Of a DNA stretch of 64,000 nt, positions 9,279 to 17,457 are shown one piece after another (position 1 is the first letter of the stretch; every line of letters starts with the position of its first letter). The position numbers were made by a program, and so were the translations under genes. The DNA lies in the NCBI RefSeq assembly GCF_016862215.1, contig NZ_BOMN01000010.1, positions 1-64,000 of the forward strand, written 5' to 3'. This DNA comes from Winogradskya humida. GTDB lineage: Bacteria > Actinomycetota > Actinomycetes > Mycobacteriales > Micromonosporaceae. The notes under the pieces were generated by a model, which was given only the letters and a program-made list of their open reading frames with translations, was not told the DNA's origin and did not search any database.

Positions 9279-10898
9279 TCAGTCATAGACCGCCTCGATC
9301 GCCCAATGCCCCGCCACGAGCGACAGCAGAAAGGCCCGCCCGTCCGCCACGGCAACCTGGAACCGCGCCCGCCGCCGCGCCTCTCCCGCCGCCCACCACC
9401 GCTCATCCACCGGCCACGGCCCCGCCCATCCCACGATCTCCGCCCGCCCGCTCCCCTCCAGCTGCAAAAACCCGGGCGTCCCGGTCAGCTCGAGCCGCGC
9501 ACTCACCCCCACCAGCGCCCCACCGGCATCCAGCACCACGACCGGCTCCGGCCGCGGAAGAACCAGCGCGGGCGTGGGCACCGGCAGCCGGCCGGGCCAC
9601 TGCGGCCCCTGCCCAGCTTTGACCGGCACTTCCTCTTCCCGCACTTCACAATCAACGGCTGTGATGGGTACGACGTGAGCGCCCGGCCGAGCCGCCACGC
9701 GCTCGTCCCCCCACGGGACAAACCGGATCTGGTCGTCGGCGGACCGTCCCCCGCTCGCCACCGCGGTGAGCACCGCCTCGGGCCCGAGCAGCCCCTGCAC
9801 CCGGCTCAACGCCCGATGCGCCCGCTCCCGTTCGGCGCCGGCGTCCCCCCACAGCCCCGGCTGCAGTCCGAGATGGACGATCACCCCGTCAGGCACCAGC
9901 CGCAGCCGGATCAGCCCCGCGGCCGGTTTCGCCGTCTTGTTGCGGGCTGCCCGGTTCAGCCACCCGTCCAGCTGCCACCGCACCCGTTCCGCGATCGCCG
10001 CCGCCGTGAGCAGCCCGTCATGCCGCCAGACCCGCTGCAACTCCAGGCCGTCGGCGGTGACGGCCTCAATGCCCAAACGAGTGCAAGCCATCCCGTACGC
10101 CGCCAGCCGGTCATGCAACTTCTCCGCCAGCATCCGCCCCGCGAACGCCGCCACGTCGACCCGTTCCAACGGCTCGTCCTCGTAGAACCCGGTCACCTGC
10201 AGATCCGGCGGCGGCTCCCGCACCGCCAGCGGCCGATGATCGAGCCCCGCCGCGAGCCGATGCGCCAGCGCCCCATCAAACCCGAACCGGCTCAACACAT
10301 CACCCTTGGGCAGCTGAGCAAACCCCCCAAGCGTCCTGATCCCCAACCGCTTCAACAGATCGCCCAACTCGGGCCGCTCCAGCGCCTCAACCGGAATCCC
10401 GGCCAAAAACTCCCTGGTCCGCCCAGCCTCAACAATTCTGCTGTCCCGCGCAGCCAGCCCCGCCGCGAACACCCCCTCGGCGATCCCGATCTGGCTCTCC
10501 ACCCCGCACGCCTGCGCGATCTGCTCGATGATCCGCTCAGCCGCAAGCTCCTCCCCACCGAAGTACCGCGCAGGCCCCCGCGCCACCACGGCACACACCC
10601 CCGGCCGCACCACCTCAACCCCCGCAGCAACCTCCTCCACGGCGGCCACCACCGGCTCGAACGCCCGCGCATCCCGCGCCGGATCATCCTCGACAACGGT
10701 CAGCTGCGGACACCGGCCCTGCGCCTCCCTACGCCGCAACCCCTTCCGAACCCCCTCCGCCCGAGCCGCCTCCGAACAGGCAACAACCCGATTCCCCCGC
10801 AACACAACAACCGCCCCCGCAGCCGAAACCCCCTCCACAATCTCCGCCGCCGCAACCGCCCAATCCGGACACCACACCACCAACGTCCGCACACTCAC
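9279..10898 (-). CDS. imuB: ImuB, catalytically inactive Y-family polymerase of the mutasome
   Basis: A 539-residue Y-family polymerase homologue. The N terminus reads VRTLVVWCPDWAVAAA where active Y-family enzymes carry the DxD metal motif, so it lacks the catalytic acidic residues, as known for ImuB. HhH-like (LLKRLGIRTLGGFAQLPKGD) and little-finger regions follow. ImuB is known as the hub that binds the beta clamp, ImuA' and DnaE2. The GTG start overlaps the imuA' stop by four bases (GTGA); much longer in-frame extensions upstream are the antisense-like reading of imuA' and were discarded. Confidence 0.94.
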   Translation of the reverse strand: MSVRTLVVWCPDWAVAAAEIVEGVSAAGAVVVLRGNRVVACSEAARAEGVRKGLRRREAQGRCPQLTVVEDDPARDARAFEPVVAAVEEVAAGVEVVRPGVCAVVARGPARYFGGEELAAERIIEQIAQACGVESQIGIAEGVFAAGLAARDSRIVEAGRTREFLAGIPVEALERPELGDLLKRLGIRTLGGFAQLPKGDVLSRFGFDGALAHRLAAGLDHRPLAVREPPPDLQVTGFYEDEPLERVDVAAFAGRMLAEKLHDRLAAYGMACTRLGIEAVTADGLELQRVWRHDGLLTAAAIAERVRWQLDGWLNRAARNKTAKPAAGLIRLRLVPDGVIVHLGLQPGLWGDAGAERERAHRALSRVQGLLGPEAVLTAVASGGRSADDQIRFVPWGDERVAARPGAHVVPITAVDCEVREEEVPVKAGQGPQWPGRLPVPTPALVLPRPEPVVVLDAGGALVGVSARLELTGTPGFLQLEGSGRAEIVGWAGPWPVDERWWAAGEARRRARFQVAVADGRAFLLSLVAGHWAIEAVYD

Positions 10899-12052
10899 CC
10901 CGGCCCCACCACACTCAACCCCGCCCCCACACCCTTCCCAGGCACACCCGCCGGCTTCGCGACCGCAGGCACAGCCGTTGGCCTCGCGACCGTTGGCACA
11001 GCCGTTGGCACAGCCGCCGGCTTCGCGGCCATAGGCACAGCCGTTGGCCTCGCGACCGCCGGCACAGCCGTTGGCTTGGTGGCCGCAGGCACAGCCGTTG
11101 GCTTGGTGGCCGCAGGCACAGCCGTTGGGTTCGCGGTTGCGGCAGTGGGCACGCCTACTGCTGCGGGCTTCGCGTGGTTCGGCGGCGGGATTCTCGCCAC
11201 CCCCGACGCCATAGCCGGCATCCACATGGTCAGCTCCTTGGGCCGCCCAGCAGCCCCCCGCCCCCGAGCCACCACGGTGACCTTCCGCCGCCGCAACCGC
11301 CCATGCCCATCCCCGAGCCCCTCCCAGCGCCCCTGGGTGACCTGCAGGGTGACATCGGCACCATCCCAGCTCCCGTACGGCACAAGAACACACCCCCGCT
11401 GCCGCGCCCGAGCCGCCAACCTCCCGGCCACCCCCGCGGAAACCCGCCCCGGAGCAGCAAGAACAACAACATCAACCCCATCGATGAGCGCAGCGACCAC
11501 CGTGGGCCATTCCGGCCCGGGGTTAGGCACAAACGCCAGCCGATCAAGCGCAATCCCGCTCTCCGCCGCAGCCAGCGCCCCCAGCGAGGGAACCCCCACC
11601 ACGGCACACCACGACCCCGCCTTCGAAGCAGCGGAAAGAAGCGCCAGCAGAAGCGAAGCACCCCCGCTCCCCGAAACCTCCCCCACTCGCCCCCCAGCCA
11701 CGGCCAGCCCAGCCGCAGCCAGCCCAGCCGCGGTCTGCCCAGCCACGGTCTGCCGCAGAGCCGCCTGCCCGGGAGTTGCCTGCCCCAGAGCTGCCTGCCC
11801 GGAAGCCGCCTGCCCAGGAACCACCGGCCCCTGCGCCCCGGCCCACTCCCGCGCCCTGGCCCACTCCCGCTCCCCGGCGCCTCCCACGGCGACAGTGCTC
11901 CCCCGCCGGAGCCCCCGCCACGGAAGCAGATTCCCCAGCGCCGGAAGAACGGGAAGAACCCGCTGCGTCCCCCCGTCGTCAACGGCCCCCGCGGGCCGGA
12001 CAAGCTCGGCAAGCGCCGAAGCCCCACCGACCATCCGCCCGGCCATATCCAC
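10895..12052 (-). CDS. imuA': ImuA' (RecA-like mutasome protein) with repeat-encoded insertions
   Basis: A 385-residue RecA-fold protein of the ImuA' group. LVRPAGAV and LPWRGLRRGSTVAV at the N terminus, GSWCAVVGVPSLGALAAAE, DRLAFVPNPGPEWP and VDVVVLAAP are family segments. Two features are odd. About 65 Ala/Gly/Gln-rich residues with the pattern GQAAx separate STVAVGG from GGASLLLALL, two pieces that should form one P-loop. After the usual C terminus (ELTMWMP) there is a tail of about 90 residues made of nine-residue TAVPAA-type repeats. GTG is used here; the ATG six bases further in is equally possible. It is coupled to imuB (GTGA). Confidence 0.88.
   Translation of the reverse strand: MDMAGRMVGGASALAELVRPAGAVDDGGTQRVLPVLPALGNLLPWRGLRRGSTVAVGGAGEREWARAREWAGAQGPVVPGQAASGQAALGQATPGQAALRQTVAGQTAAGLAAAGLAVAGGRVGEVSGSGGASLLLALLSAASKAGSWCAVVGVPSLGALAAAESGIALDRLAFVPNPGPEWPTVVAALIDGVDVVVLAAPGRVSAGVAGRLAARARQRGCVLVPYGSWDGADVTLQVTQGRWEGLGDGHGRLRRRKVTVVARGRGAAGRPKELTMWMPAMASGVARIPPPNHAKPAAVGVPTAATANPTAVPAATKPTAVPAATKPTAVPAVARPTAVPMAAKPAAVPTAVPTVARPTAVPAVAKPAGVPGKGVGAGLSVVGPG
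10941..11141. repeat. 27-bp tandem repeats in the 3' end of imuA'
   Basis: Seven 27-bp units starting GGCACAGCCGTTGG, plus one 12-bp partial unit at 10995-11006, lie head to tail. The units at 11061 and 11088 are identical and others differ at a few bases. The unit is a multiple of 3 and encodes nine residues (Ala/Thr-Lys/Arg-Pro-Thr-Ala-Val-Pro type), so copy changes keep the imuA' frame. Confidence 0.88.
11700..11822. repeat. Degenerate 15-bp tandem repeats inside imuA'
   Basis: Units resembling AGCCGCCTGCCCGGG recur every 15 bp at the right end of this interval, with more diverged 15-18-bp copies to the left. They encode the GQAAx pentapeptides that interrupt the P-loop region of ImuA'. 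The frame is preserved. Confidence 0.8.
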
Positions 12053-12176
12053 CCGCCCTACTGAACAAAACCACCCAATATGACCTTCAGGCGGTAGTCA
12101 GCACGCCAGAAAGCAGCCACCCGCACCGCTTCCCACACCTCCCACCGTCGCCGGCGGGCCGGGGGTATCGCCGCGA

Positions 12177-12971
12177 CTAGGCGGCTTCGAGCCGGGGCTG
12201 GTACGCCACTCCCAGCGCCGACTGGACCTGCGCCACAAAGTTCTCCGCCGCCATCAGGAGGTCATCCGCCTCCCGCGCGGTCACCACCCGGGGTATCCCC
12301 GCCTCGGCAGCCGCGCGCTTGCCGGCCCCCAGCGCGAAATAGGAAGCCCACTCACCGAACTCGGGAGCCACCAGCACCAGCAACGACCACACACTGGTCA
12401 CCTGGTTACGCCGGGTGGGCGCCGCCGGCCGCGCCCGGGCGGCGAGCACAGCAGCCGCGGCCCGCAGAGCGGCAAGATGAGCCGCCGCATACCGAAGCCC
12501 GTCCGGCCGGGTCCGCCCCGCCTCCACCAGCCCCCCGTGAGCGATGGCCAGCAACTGGGCAGGAGTCCGGTTGGGAAGAAGATTCGCCGGAACCGTAGGA
12601 GCATCCAGCGCCCCCGCAGTAGGAGCATGCGCCATCCCATAGACCGCCCCTTCACGAGGAGCTCGCCGAGGCGAGGGCACAGAGGAAACCGGAACGGAAA
12701 AGACCGGAACGGCGTCCAGCTCAGCAGGCACGGAAGGGGCAGCAACAGGCCGCCCGGCCGCAGAGAGATCAACGGCCATCTGCACAGGCCTGGCGGAATC
12801 AACACGCACCTGAGCAAGCCCGGCAGAAGCAGCGGGCACGGATGGAACGGCGGCGCCGGAATCCCTGGCAGCGGACTCCCCGGCAGCGGACTCCCCGGCG
12901 GCGGACTCCCAGGTGCCTGCCTCCCAGAGCGCGGGCGCAGCAGGTGACACCGGTGGCGGGTTGCTCCCCAT
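12177..12971 (-). CDS. SAV_6107-type HEPN domain protein
   Basis: A 264-residue protein whose last 130 residues (from about LLPNRTPAQLLAIAHGGL to AYQPRLEAA) match the SAV_6107-type HEPN domain found beside actinobacterial imuA'/dnaE2 genes; the alpha-helical domain includes RYAAAHLAALRAAAAVLA and the ending NFVAQVQSALG. The N-terminal 130 residues are low-complexity Ala/Pro/Ser and include three pentapeptides WESAA/GESAA from 15-bp repeats at 12871-12915. The ATG is preceded by AGGAGA. It is the first gene of the mutasome operon, 125 bp before imuA'. HEPN proteins are often RNases, but the RX4-6H motif is not evident to me, so function is unknown. Confidence 0.82.
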   Translation of the reverse strand: MGSNPPPVSPAAPALWEAGTWESAAGESAAGESAARDSGAAVPSVPAASAGLAQVRVDSARPVQMAVDLSAAGRPVAAPSVPAELDAVPVFSVPVSSVPSPRRAPREGAVYGMAHAPTAGALDAPTVPANLLPNRTPAQLLAIAHGGLVEAGRTRPDGLRYAAAHLAALRAAAAVLAARARPAAPTRRNQVTSVWSLLVLVAPEFGEWASYFALGAGKRAAAEAGIPRVVTAREADDLLMAAENFVAQVQSALGVAYQPRLEAA

Positions 12972-13473
12972 GGCTTTCTCCTCGCGTGTGTCGCATCCGA
13001 CGTGCTGGTCGAATCGATCCGCTGCGGAGGAAGGCACAGCGGGTGCCGGCCGGGTGTGAAGCTTCCCCACACCACACCCGGCCGGGCTTTCGCCGGCGGG
13101 TCCGTCGTCCGCTGCCCGGGGGTCGTGGGCGGCGGACGACGGTCCTGCCTGGTGGACGGGCCCGGGCCCGCGAATGCCCGGGACCTGGCGCGGCGCTTCG
13201 CGGGCGCCGTGCCGTGGGAGCGTCGCCGCGAAACTCGGCTCCCGGTCGGTCAGCCCGACCGCTCGATCTGCCCGGCGCCTGCCCCGAGGCGCCCACCCAA
13301 GGTGGCCACCGACTGGAACAGCCGTTCGAACGAATCGAACACTCGTTCTAACTCCTCCAGAGAGTAACACCCCCCTCCGACAAAAAAGCAACGTGCGATC
13401 CGTCGCACAGATCAACCGGAGGCCAGAGGCGAAGAACAGGGCGAAAACAGGGCGAGAGCAGGGCGAAGTCGAT
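12972..13473. other. 500-bp regulatory region upstream of the mutasome operon
   Basis: No convincing gene on either strand: the open frames lack ribosome sites and look like shadows. The interval contains a LexA-type box at 13335-13350, next to a TTCGAACGAATCGAAC element, and a 13-bp perfect inverted repeat (CCGGCCGGGTGTG, 13046-13058, with its complement at 13073-13085, loop 14 nt). If transcription starts at the box, the untranslated leader would be about 350 nt and would contain the hairpin. Confidence 0.6.
13335..13350 (-). promoter_or_regulatory. LexA-type SOS box
   Basis: TCGAAC-ACTC-GTTCTA differs at one position from the actinobacterial/Bacillus LexA consensus TCGAAC-N4-GTTCGA. It is the only such site I see near dnaE2/imuB/imuA', which are known LexA targets. 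It lies 364 bp before the HEPN start codon and 122 bp past the end of the codirectional TetR gene. Confidence 0.75.
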
Positions 13474-14088
13474 CTAGCCCCGGACAGGACTCATGACCAC
13501 CCGCAGGGCGATGTCGACCGAGGCCTGCAGCTCTTCGCGACTCGCCCCCGCAGCGGCATGAACGGCATGCCCCTCGCTGAGGGTCATCACAAACCGCGCC
13601 AAAGCCCGCGCATCCACCCCGTCCGGAAGATCCCCCTCAGCCGCCGCGCGGGACATCCGCTCCTCGAGCGCAGCCTCGGTCTCGGCGCGCCCCGCAGCCA
13701 GCACCTCAGAAATGCGCCCGTTCTCCGGCGAACAGGCCAGCCCACCCTGGATGGAAAGACACCCCGCGGGATGGTCGCCGGCGGTGAGACCGTCAGCACT
13801 GGAGCGCAAAAAAGCCTCAATCGCACCGTACGCAGTGGGCTGCGCAAGCGCCGTCCGAGCGTTGGCCACCTTGTCCTCGTGGTAGCGAGCGAAGGCACGC
13901 CGGAACAGCTGTTCCTTGCTGCCAAAAGTGGCATAAAGGCTCGGCCGGTTGATGCCCATCGCGCCGGTGAGCGCACTCAGCGACGCACCCTCGTACCCGT
14001 GCCGCCAGAAGACCTCCGTGGCCCGGGCAAGAACGGCCTCCTCGTCGAAGGCGCGCGGTCGTCCGACGGCAGGCGTCTCGGTGCTCAT
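13474..14088 (-). CDS. TetR/AcrR family regulator
   Basis: A 204-residue repressor with an N-terminal helix-turn-helix (residues 12-58; FWRHGYEGASLSALTGAMGI then NRPSLYATFGSKEQLF) and a C-terminal ligand domain containing the conserved CLSIQGGLACS segment of the YcdC/AefR-like group. It is divergent from an SDR gene, with operator-like repeats between them, so it probably represses that oxidoreductase and itself. The effector is unknown. Confidence 0.9.
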   Translation of the reverse strand: MSTETPAVGRPRAFDEEAVLARATEVFWRHGYEGASLSALTGAMGINRPSLYATFGSKEQLFRRAFARYHEDKVANARTALAQPTAYGAIEAFLRSSADGLTAGDHPAGCLSIQGGLACSPENGRISEVLAAGRAETEAALEERMSRAAAEGDLPDGVDARALARFVMTLSEGHAVHAAAGASREELQASVDIALRVVMSPVRG

Positions 14089-14098
14089 GAGCCCAGCC

Positions 14099-14235
14099 TA
14101 CCGCTCGGTACAAATCGTGACCCGGCCCACCAACCGATCGATACAAAACCTGTTACGGTGACGTCCAACCGAGCGGTACAAAACAGCAAAGCCGAGCGGT
14201 ACAAACAGCAAAGCTGAGCGGTACAAAACAGCACG
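14099..14235. promoter_or_regulatory. Operator-like repeats between tetR and SDR genes
   Basis: A palindrome TACCG-CT-CGGTA occupies 14099-14110. Three near-identical direct repeats (CCGAGCGGTACAAA...CAGCAAAG, 22-23 bp) occupy 14169-14191, 14192-14213 and 14214-14235, the last ending 20 bp before the SDR start. A weaker copy (ATCGATACAAAAC) sits near 14140-14150. The shared core CCGNNCGGTAC suits a TetR dimer. Confidence 0.7.
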
Positions 14236-14255
14236 AGCAGCAACGGAGGAGACGC

Positions 14256-14942
14256 ATGACCGTCACACTGATCACCGGCGCCAACAAGGGCATCGGTTTC
14301 GAGACCGCCAAACAGCTCCTCGAGCAGGGCCACACCGTCTACATCGGCGCCCGGGACGCCGAGCGCGGCGAGAAGGCAGCGGCGGAACTGGGCGCCCACT
14401 CCGTACCCCTCGATGTGACCGACGACGCGTCGGTGAGCAACGCACTGGCAGTTATCGAGTCCGCCGAGGGCCGGCTCGACGTCCTGGTGCACAACGCGGG
14501 CATCCTCGCCGACGGACCCGTCGACGGACCGGCGGCCCTGCGGGCGTTCGACACCAACGCGGTGGGCATCGTCCGGGTGACCGAGGCAGCCCTGCCCCTG
14601 CTCCGGAAGTCCTCGAACCCCACGGTGGTCACGGTGTCGAGCAGCATGGGATCTTTCTGGGCGGTCACCAACCCCGGACGACCGGAATCCGGCATGCCCC
14701 TCGCGCTCTACGCGGCATCCAAGGCAGCAGCCACCATGCTCACCGTTCAGTACGCCAAATCCCAGCCCGGCATCAAGTTCAACGCCGTCGAGCCCGGCAC
14801 CACCGCCACCGACATGACCGCCGCCTTCGGCATCGGCCGCCCGGCAACGGAGAGCGCCAAGGTCGTCGTACGCCTGGCCACTCTCGACCCAGACGGCCCG
14901 ACCGGCACCCTGCAGGACGAGCTCGGCACCCTGAACTGGTAA
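14256..14942 (+). CDS. Short-chain dehydrogenase/reductase (SDR)
   Basis: A 228-residue classical SDR that uses NAD(P)H to reduce or oxidise a small carbonyl or alcohol. It has TGANKGIG (cofactor glycine motif, residues 7-14), NNAG-equivalent HNAG near 82, catalytic Ser in VTVSSSMG and YAASK. Asp appears in the PLDVTD adenine-binding segment; NADPH preference is suggested by ARD after the second strand. GGAGGA precedes the ATG. Its promoter region carries the TetR operator repeats. Substrate unknown. Confidence 0.92.
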   Translation: MTVTLITGANKGIGFETAKQLLEQGHTVYIGARDAERGEKAAAELGAHSVPLDVTDDASVSNALAVIESAEGRLDVLVHNAGILADGPVDGPAALRAFDTNAVGIVRVTEAALPLLRKSSNPTVVTVSSSMGSFWAVTNPGRPESGMPLALYAASKAAATMLTVQYAKSQPGIKFNAVEPGTTATDMTAAFGIGRPATESAKVVVRLATLDPDGPTGTLQDELGTLNW

Positions 14943-14949
14943 GCGCGAA

Positions 14950-15351
14950 TCAGGGGATCAGATCCGCCAGGAGCGCCTCGATGCGGGCTCTGATCTCGTC
15001 GCGGATCGGGCGCACGGACTCGACACCCTTGCCCGCCGGATCGTCGAGTTTCCAGTCCTCGTAACGCTTCCCGGGAAAGTACGGGCACGCGTCGCCGCAG
15101 CCCATGGTGACGATGACGTCGGACGACTGCACGGTGTCGTACTCGAGGATCTTCGGGGTCTGATCCGTGATGTCGATGCCGGCCTCGCGCATGACCTCGA
15201 CGGCCGCGGGGTTGATCCGGTCCGCGGGCTCCGAGCCGGCGGACCGGACCTCGACCCGGTCCCCCGCGAGATGCCGCAGCCACCCGGCGGCCATCTGGGA
15301 CCGGCCCGCGTTGTGCACGCAGACGAACAGAACGCTGGGCTTGTCAGACAT
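14950..15351 (-). CDS. arsC: Arsenate reductase, low-molecular-weight phosphatase type
   Basis: A 133-residue LMW-PTPase fold arsenate reductase that converts arsenate to arsenite. The P-loop CX5R is CVHNAGRS at residues 11-18, a cysteine pair lies in MGCGDACPYFPG near 83-91, and the general acid Asp lies in LDDPAGK. The GCGDACP segment resembles actinobacterial mycothiol/thioredoxin-coupled enzymes. It is last in a minus-strand operon behind the ACR3 pump, 39 bp after its stop. Confidence 0.95.
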   Translation of the reverse strand: MSDKPSVLFVCVHNAGRSQMAAGWLRHLAGDRVEVRSAGSEPADRINPAAVEVMREAGIDITDQTPKILEYDTVQSSDVIVTMGCGDACPYFPGKRYEDWKLDDPAGKGVESVRPIRDEIRARIEALLADLIP

Positions 15352-15390
15352 GGTCTCTCCTGGTGGTTTCTCGGAGGGCGAGGCTGGTCG

Positions 15391-16497
15391 TCATATCCGC
15401 TCCATGACGTCCGGCACCGCTGCCGGACCGGCGAAGAACCGGCGGCGCAGGCCGAGGCTGACGTAGACCAGGCCGACCAGCACCGGCACCTCGATGAGCG
15501 GGCCCACCACGCCGGCCAGAGCCTGGCCGCTGGTGACACCGAACGTGCCGATGGCCACGGCGATGGCCAGCTCGAAGTTGTTGCCGGCGGCGGTGAACGC
15601 GAGGGTGGTGGTGCGTTCGTAGTTCAGGCCGATGGCCCTGCCCAGGGCGTAGGAGCCGCCCCACATGATCGCGAAGTAGACCAGTAGCGGCACCGCGATC
15701 AGCACGACGTCCCACGGCTTGTTCGTGATGGCGTCGCCTTGCAGGGCGAACAGGATGACGATGGTGAACAGCAACCCGTACAGGGCGACCGGCCCGATCT
15801 TGGGCAGGAAGCGTTCCTCGTACCAGGTGCGGCCCTTGGCTTTCTCACCGAAGCGGCGGGTGAGGAACCCGGCGAGCAGCGGGATACCGAGGAAGATCAG
15901 GACGTTGCGGGCGATGTCCCAGCCGGAGACCTGCAGTTCGGCGCCGGACAGGGTGAGCCAGCCGGGTAGGACCGTCAGGTAGAACCAGCCCAGAACACCA
16001 AAGGCGACAACCTGAAAGAAAGAGTTCAAGGCGACGAGTACGGCCGCAGCTTCGCGATCGCCGCAGGCGAGGTCGTTCCAGATGATGACCATGGCGATGC
16101 ACCGGGCCAGCCCGACGATGATCAGCCCGGTGCGGTACTCGGCGTGGTCTGCCAGGAAGATCCAGGCCAGGGCGAACATGACGGCCGGGCCGACCAGCCA
16201 GTTGATGATCAGCGACGAGATCAGCAGCCGCTTGTCGCCGGTGACGGTGTCGAGGCGGTCGTAACGGACCTTCGCGAGGACCGGGTACATCATGATGAGC
16301 AGGCCCACTGCGATCGGCAGGGAGATCCCGCCGATCTTCACCGCTTCCAGCGCGGTGTCGAGGCCGGGGATGAGCCGTCCCAGCAGCAGGCCGGCGACCA
16401 TCGCCAGGCCGATCCACACAGGAAGGAACCGGTCGAGGCGCGACAGGCGCCCGACGACCGCCGGCGAGGCATCGCCGGCCGCGGAAGCACTGGTCAT
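15391..16497 (-). CDS. acr3: ACR3-family arsenite efflux permease
   Basis: A 368-residue integral membrane protein with about ten hydrophobic segments. It carries ACR3 signatures: GLLIMMYPVLAKVRYD in the third helix region and GLARCIAMVIIWNDLACGD with the conserved Cys that is essential for arsenite transport in studied ACR3 proteins. It exports the arsenite made by the adjacent reductase. It starts 4 bp after the ArsR stop, so arsR-acr3-arsC form one operon. Confidence 0.96.
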   Translation of the reverse strand: MTSASAAGDASPAVVGRLSRLDRFLPVWIGLAMVAGLLLGRLIPGLDTALEAVKIGGISLPIAVGLLIMMYPVLAKVRYDRLDTVTGDKRLLISSLIINWLVGPAVMFALAWIFLADHAEYRTGLIIVGLARCIAMVIIWNDLACGDREAAAVLVALNSFFQVVAFGVLGWFYLTVLPGWLTLSGAELQVSGWDIARNVLIFLGIPLLAGFLTRRFGEKAKGRTWYEERFLPKIGPVALYGLLFTIVILFALQGDAITNKPWDVVLIAVPLLVYFAIMWGGSYALGRAIGLNYERTTTLAFTAAGNNFELAIAVAIGTFGVTSGQALAGVVGPLIEVPVLVGLVYVSLGLRRRFFAGPAAVPDVMERI

Positions 16498-16500
16498 GGG

Positions 16501-17232
16501 TCAGCAGTCCCGGAAGGTGTCGGAGTGGGTACGCGCGTCGGCGGCCAGATCAGCGAGGTGCAGGGCGGCGCCCTGCAGGGATTCCGGCACGAGCCGGTAG
16601 TAGGTGAAGCGTCCCCGCGGCTCGGGCACGGCCACGCCGGCCTCGCGCAGCTGCTTGAGGTGCCCGGAAACGTTGGGCTGCTTCGCACCGGTGTCGGCGA
16701 CCAGCTGCGAGGTGGTCGCCGGGCCGGCGGCGAGGATCCGCACGATCTGCGCCCGCAGCGGGTCGCCCAGCAACCGCACCACATCAGGATTCGCTGATAT
16801 CAGATCATCCTGATGTATCTTGGCGACCGGCGCCGGTCCAGCCTGCGCCTGCTGGCCCGCGACCGCGGACCGGCTCTGGTCCTGCGGTTGCGCCTGCCCG
16901 GTGAGCAGCCCACCGAGCAGGTCCAGCGCTTCCCGCTTGACCCGGTAGTAGGCCCAGGTGCCGCGGCGCTCGACGTCGACCAGTCCGGTTTCGCGCAACA
17001 CTCGCAGGTGATGCGAGATCGTGGCCCCGGTGACCTCGAACGCGTCGGTCAGATCGCAGACACACACCTCGGTGGTGGAGGCGATCAGCGACAGCAGCCG
17101 CAACCGGATCGGGTCACTGAGGGCTTTGAACATCGGCGCCAGCTGGCCCGCGGTCTGCGTGGCCAGGGCTTTCACCTGTAGGGATGGGCAGCATCCCGGA
17201 CCCGCGAGGTCGACGACCGGAAGAACAGACAT
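16501..17232 (-). CDS. arsR: ArsR repressor with two fused winged-helix domains
   Basis: A 243-residue protein, twice the usual ArsR length. Domain 1 (about 28-105) has MFKALSDPIRLRLLSLI, CVCDL and a TGATISHHLRVLRETGLV recognition helix. Domain 2 (about 150-235) is a second winged helix (LLGDPLRAQIVRILAAGPAT, QPNVSGHLKQLREAGV) with no metal-site cysteine. Cys14-Cys15 plus Cys57 parallel the Cys15/Cys16/Cys55 arsenite site of Corynebacterium glutamicum ArsR. A Gln/Ala-rich linker joins the domains. The ATG at the upper coordinate was chosen over one ten residues earlier. An imperfect TTAG...CTAA repeat at 17237-17256 may be its operator. Confidence 0.93.
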   Translation of the reverse strand: MSVLPVVDLAGPGCCPSLQVKALATQTAGQLAPMFKALSDPIRLRLLSLIASTTEVCVCDLTDAFEVTGATISHHLRVLRETGLVDVERRGTWAYYRVKREALDLLGGLLTGQAQPQDQSRSAVAGQQAQAGPAPVAKIHQDDLISANPDVVRLLGDPLRAQIVRILAAGPATTSQLVADTGAKQPNVSGHLKQLREAGVAVPEPRGRFTYYRLVPESLQGAALHLADLAADARTHSDTFRDC

Positions 17233-17457
17233 GCGTTTAGCTTGACAGTGGTCTAACCGCATTGCAAGGTAGGGAAAGCAGTTCGACCAAAATCTAGGTA
17301 AGCATCAGGCGGCAATGATGCCCGGGCCGTCCGCCTCGCCGGGGCGACGGGAGCCCCGACCCGCTCCCGCCTGGCCCGCCTCTCACCGAAGCGCTTGGTT
17401 GACCTGCACATTCAGCTTTCGCAGATCCGCAGACCACCATGCGAGGAGATCCGATCG

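Noticed and set aside
8118..12083. A very long plus-strand frame (1321 residues) opposite dnaE2/imuB/imuA'
   Set aside because: It is a GC-rich complement of three genes with recognised family motifs; its Thr-Ala-Val repeats are the complement of the imuA' tail.
13046..13085. 13-bp inverted repeat as a stand-alone terminator
   Set aside because: There is no T-run on either strand and it lies before an operon start, so it is recorded as a leader hairpin, not a terminator.
12972..13415. An N-terminal extension of the HEPN protein upstream to 13415
   Set aside because: The residues are low-complexity Arg/Ala/Pro, there is no start with a good ribosome site, and the internal ATG has AGGAGA upstream.
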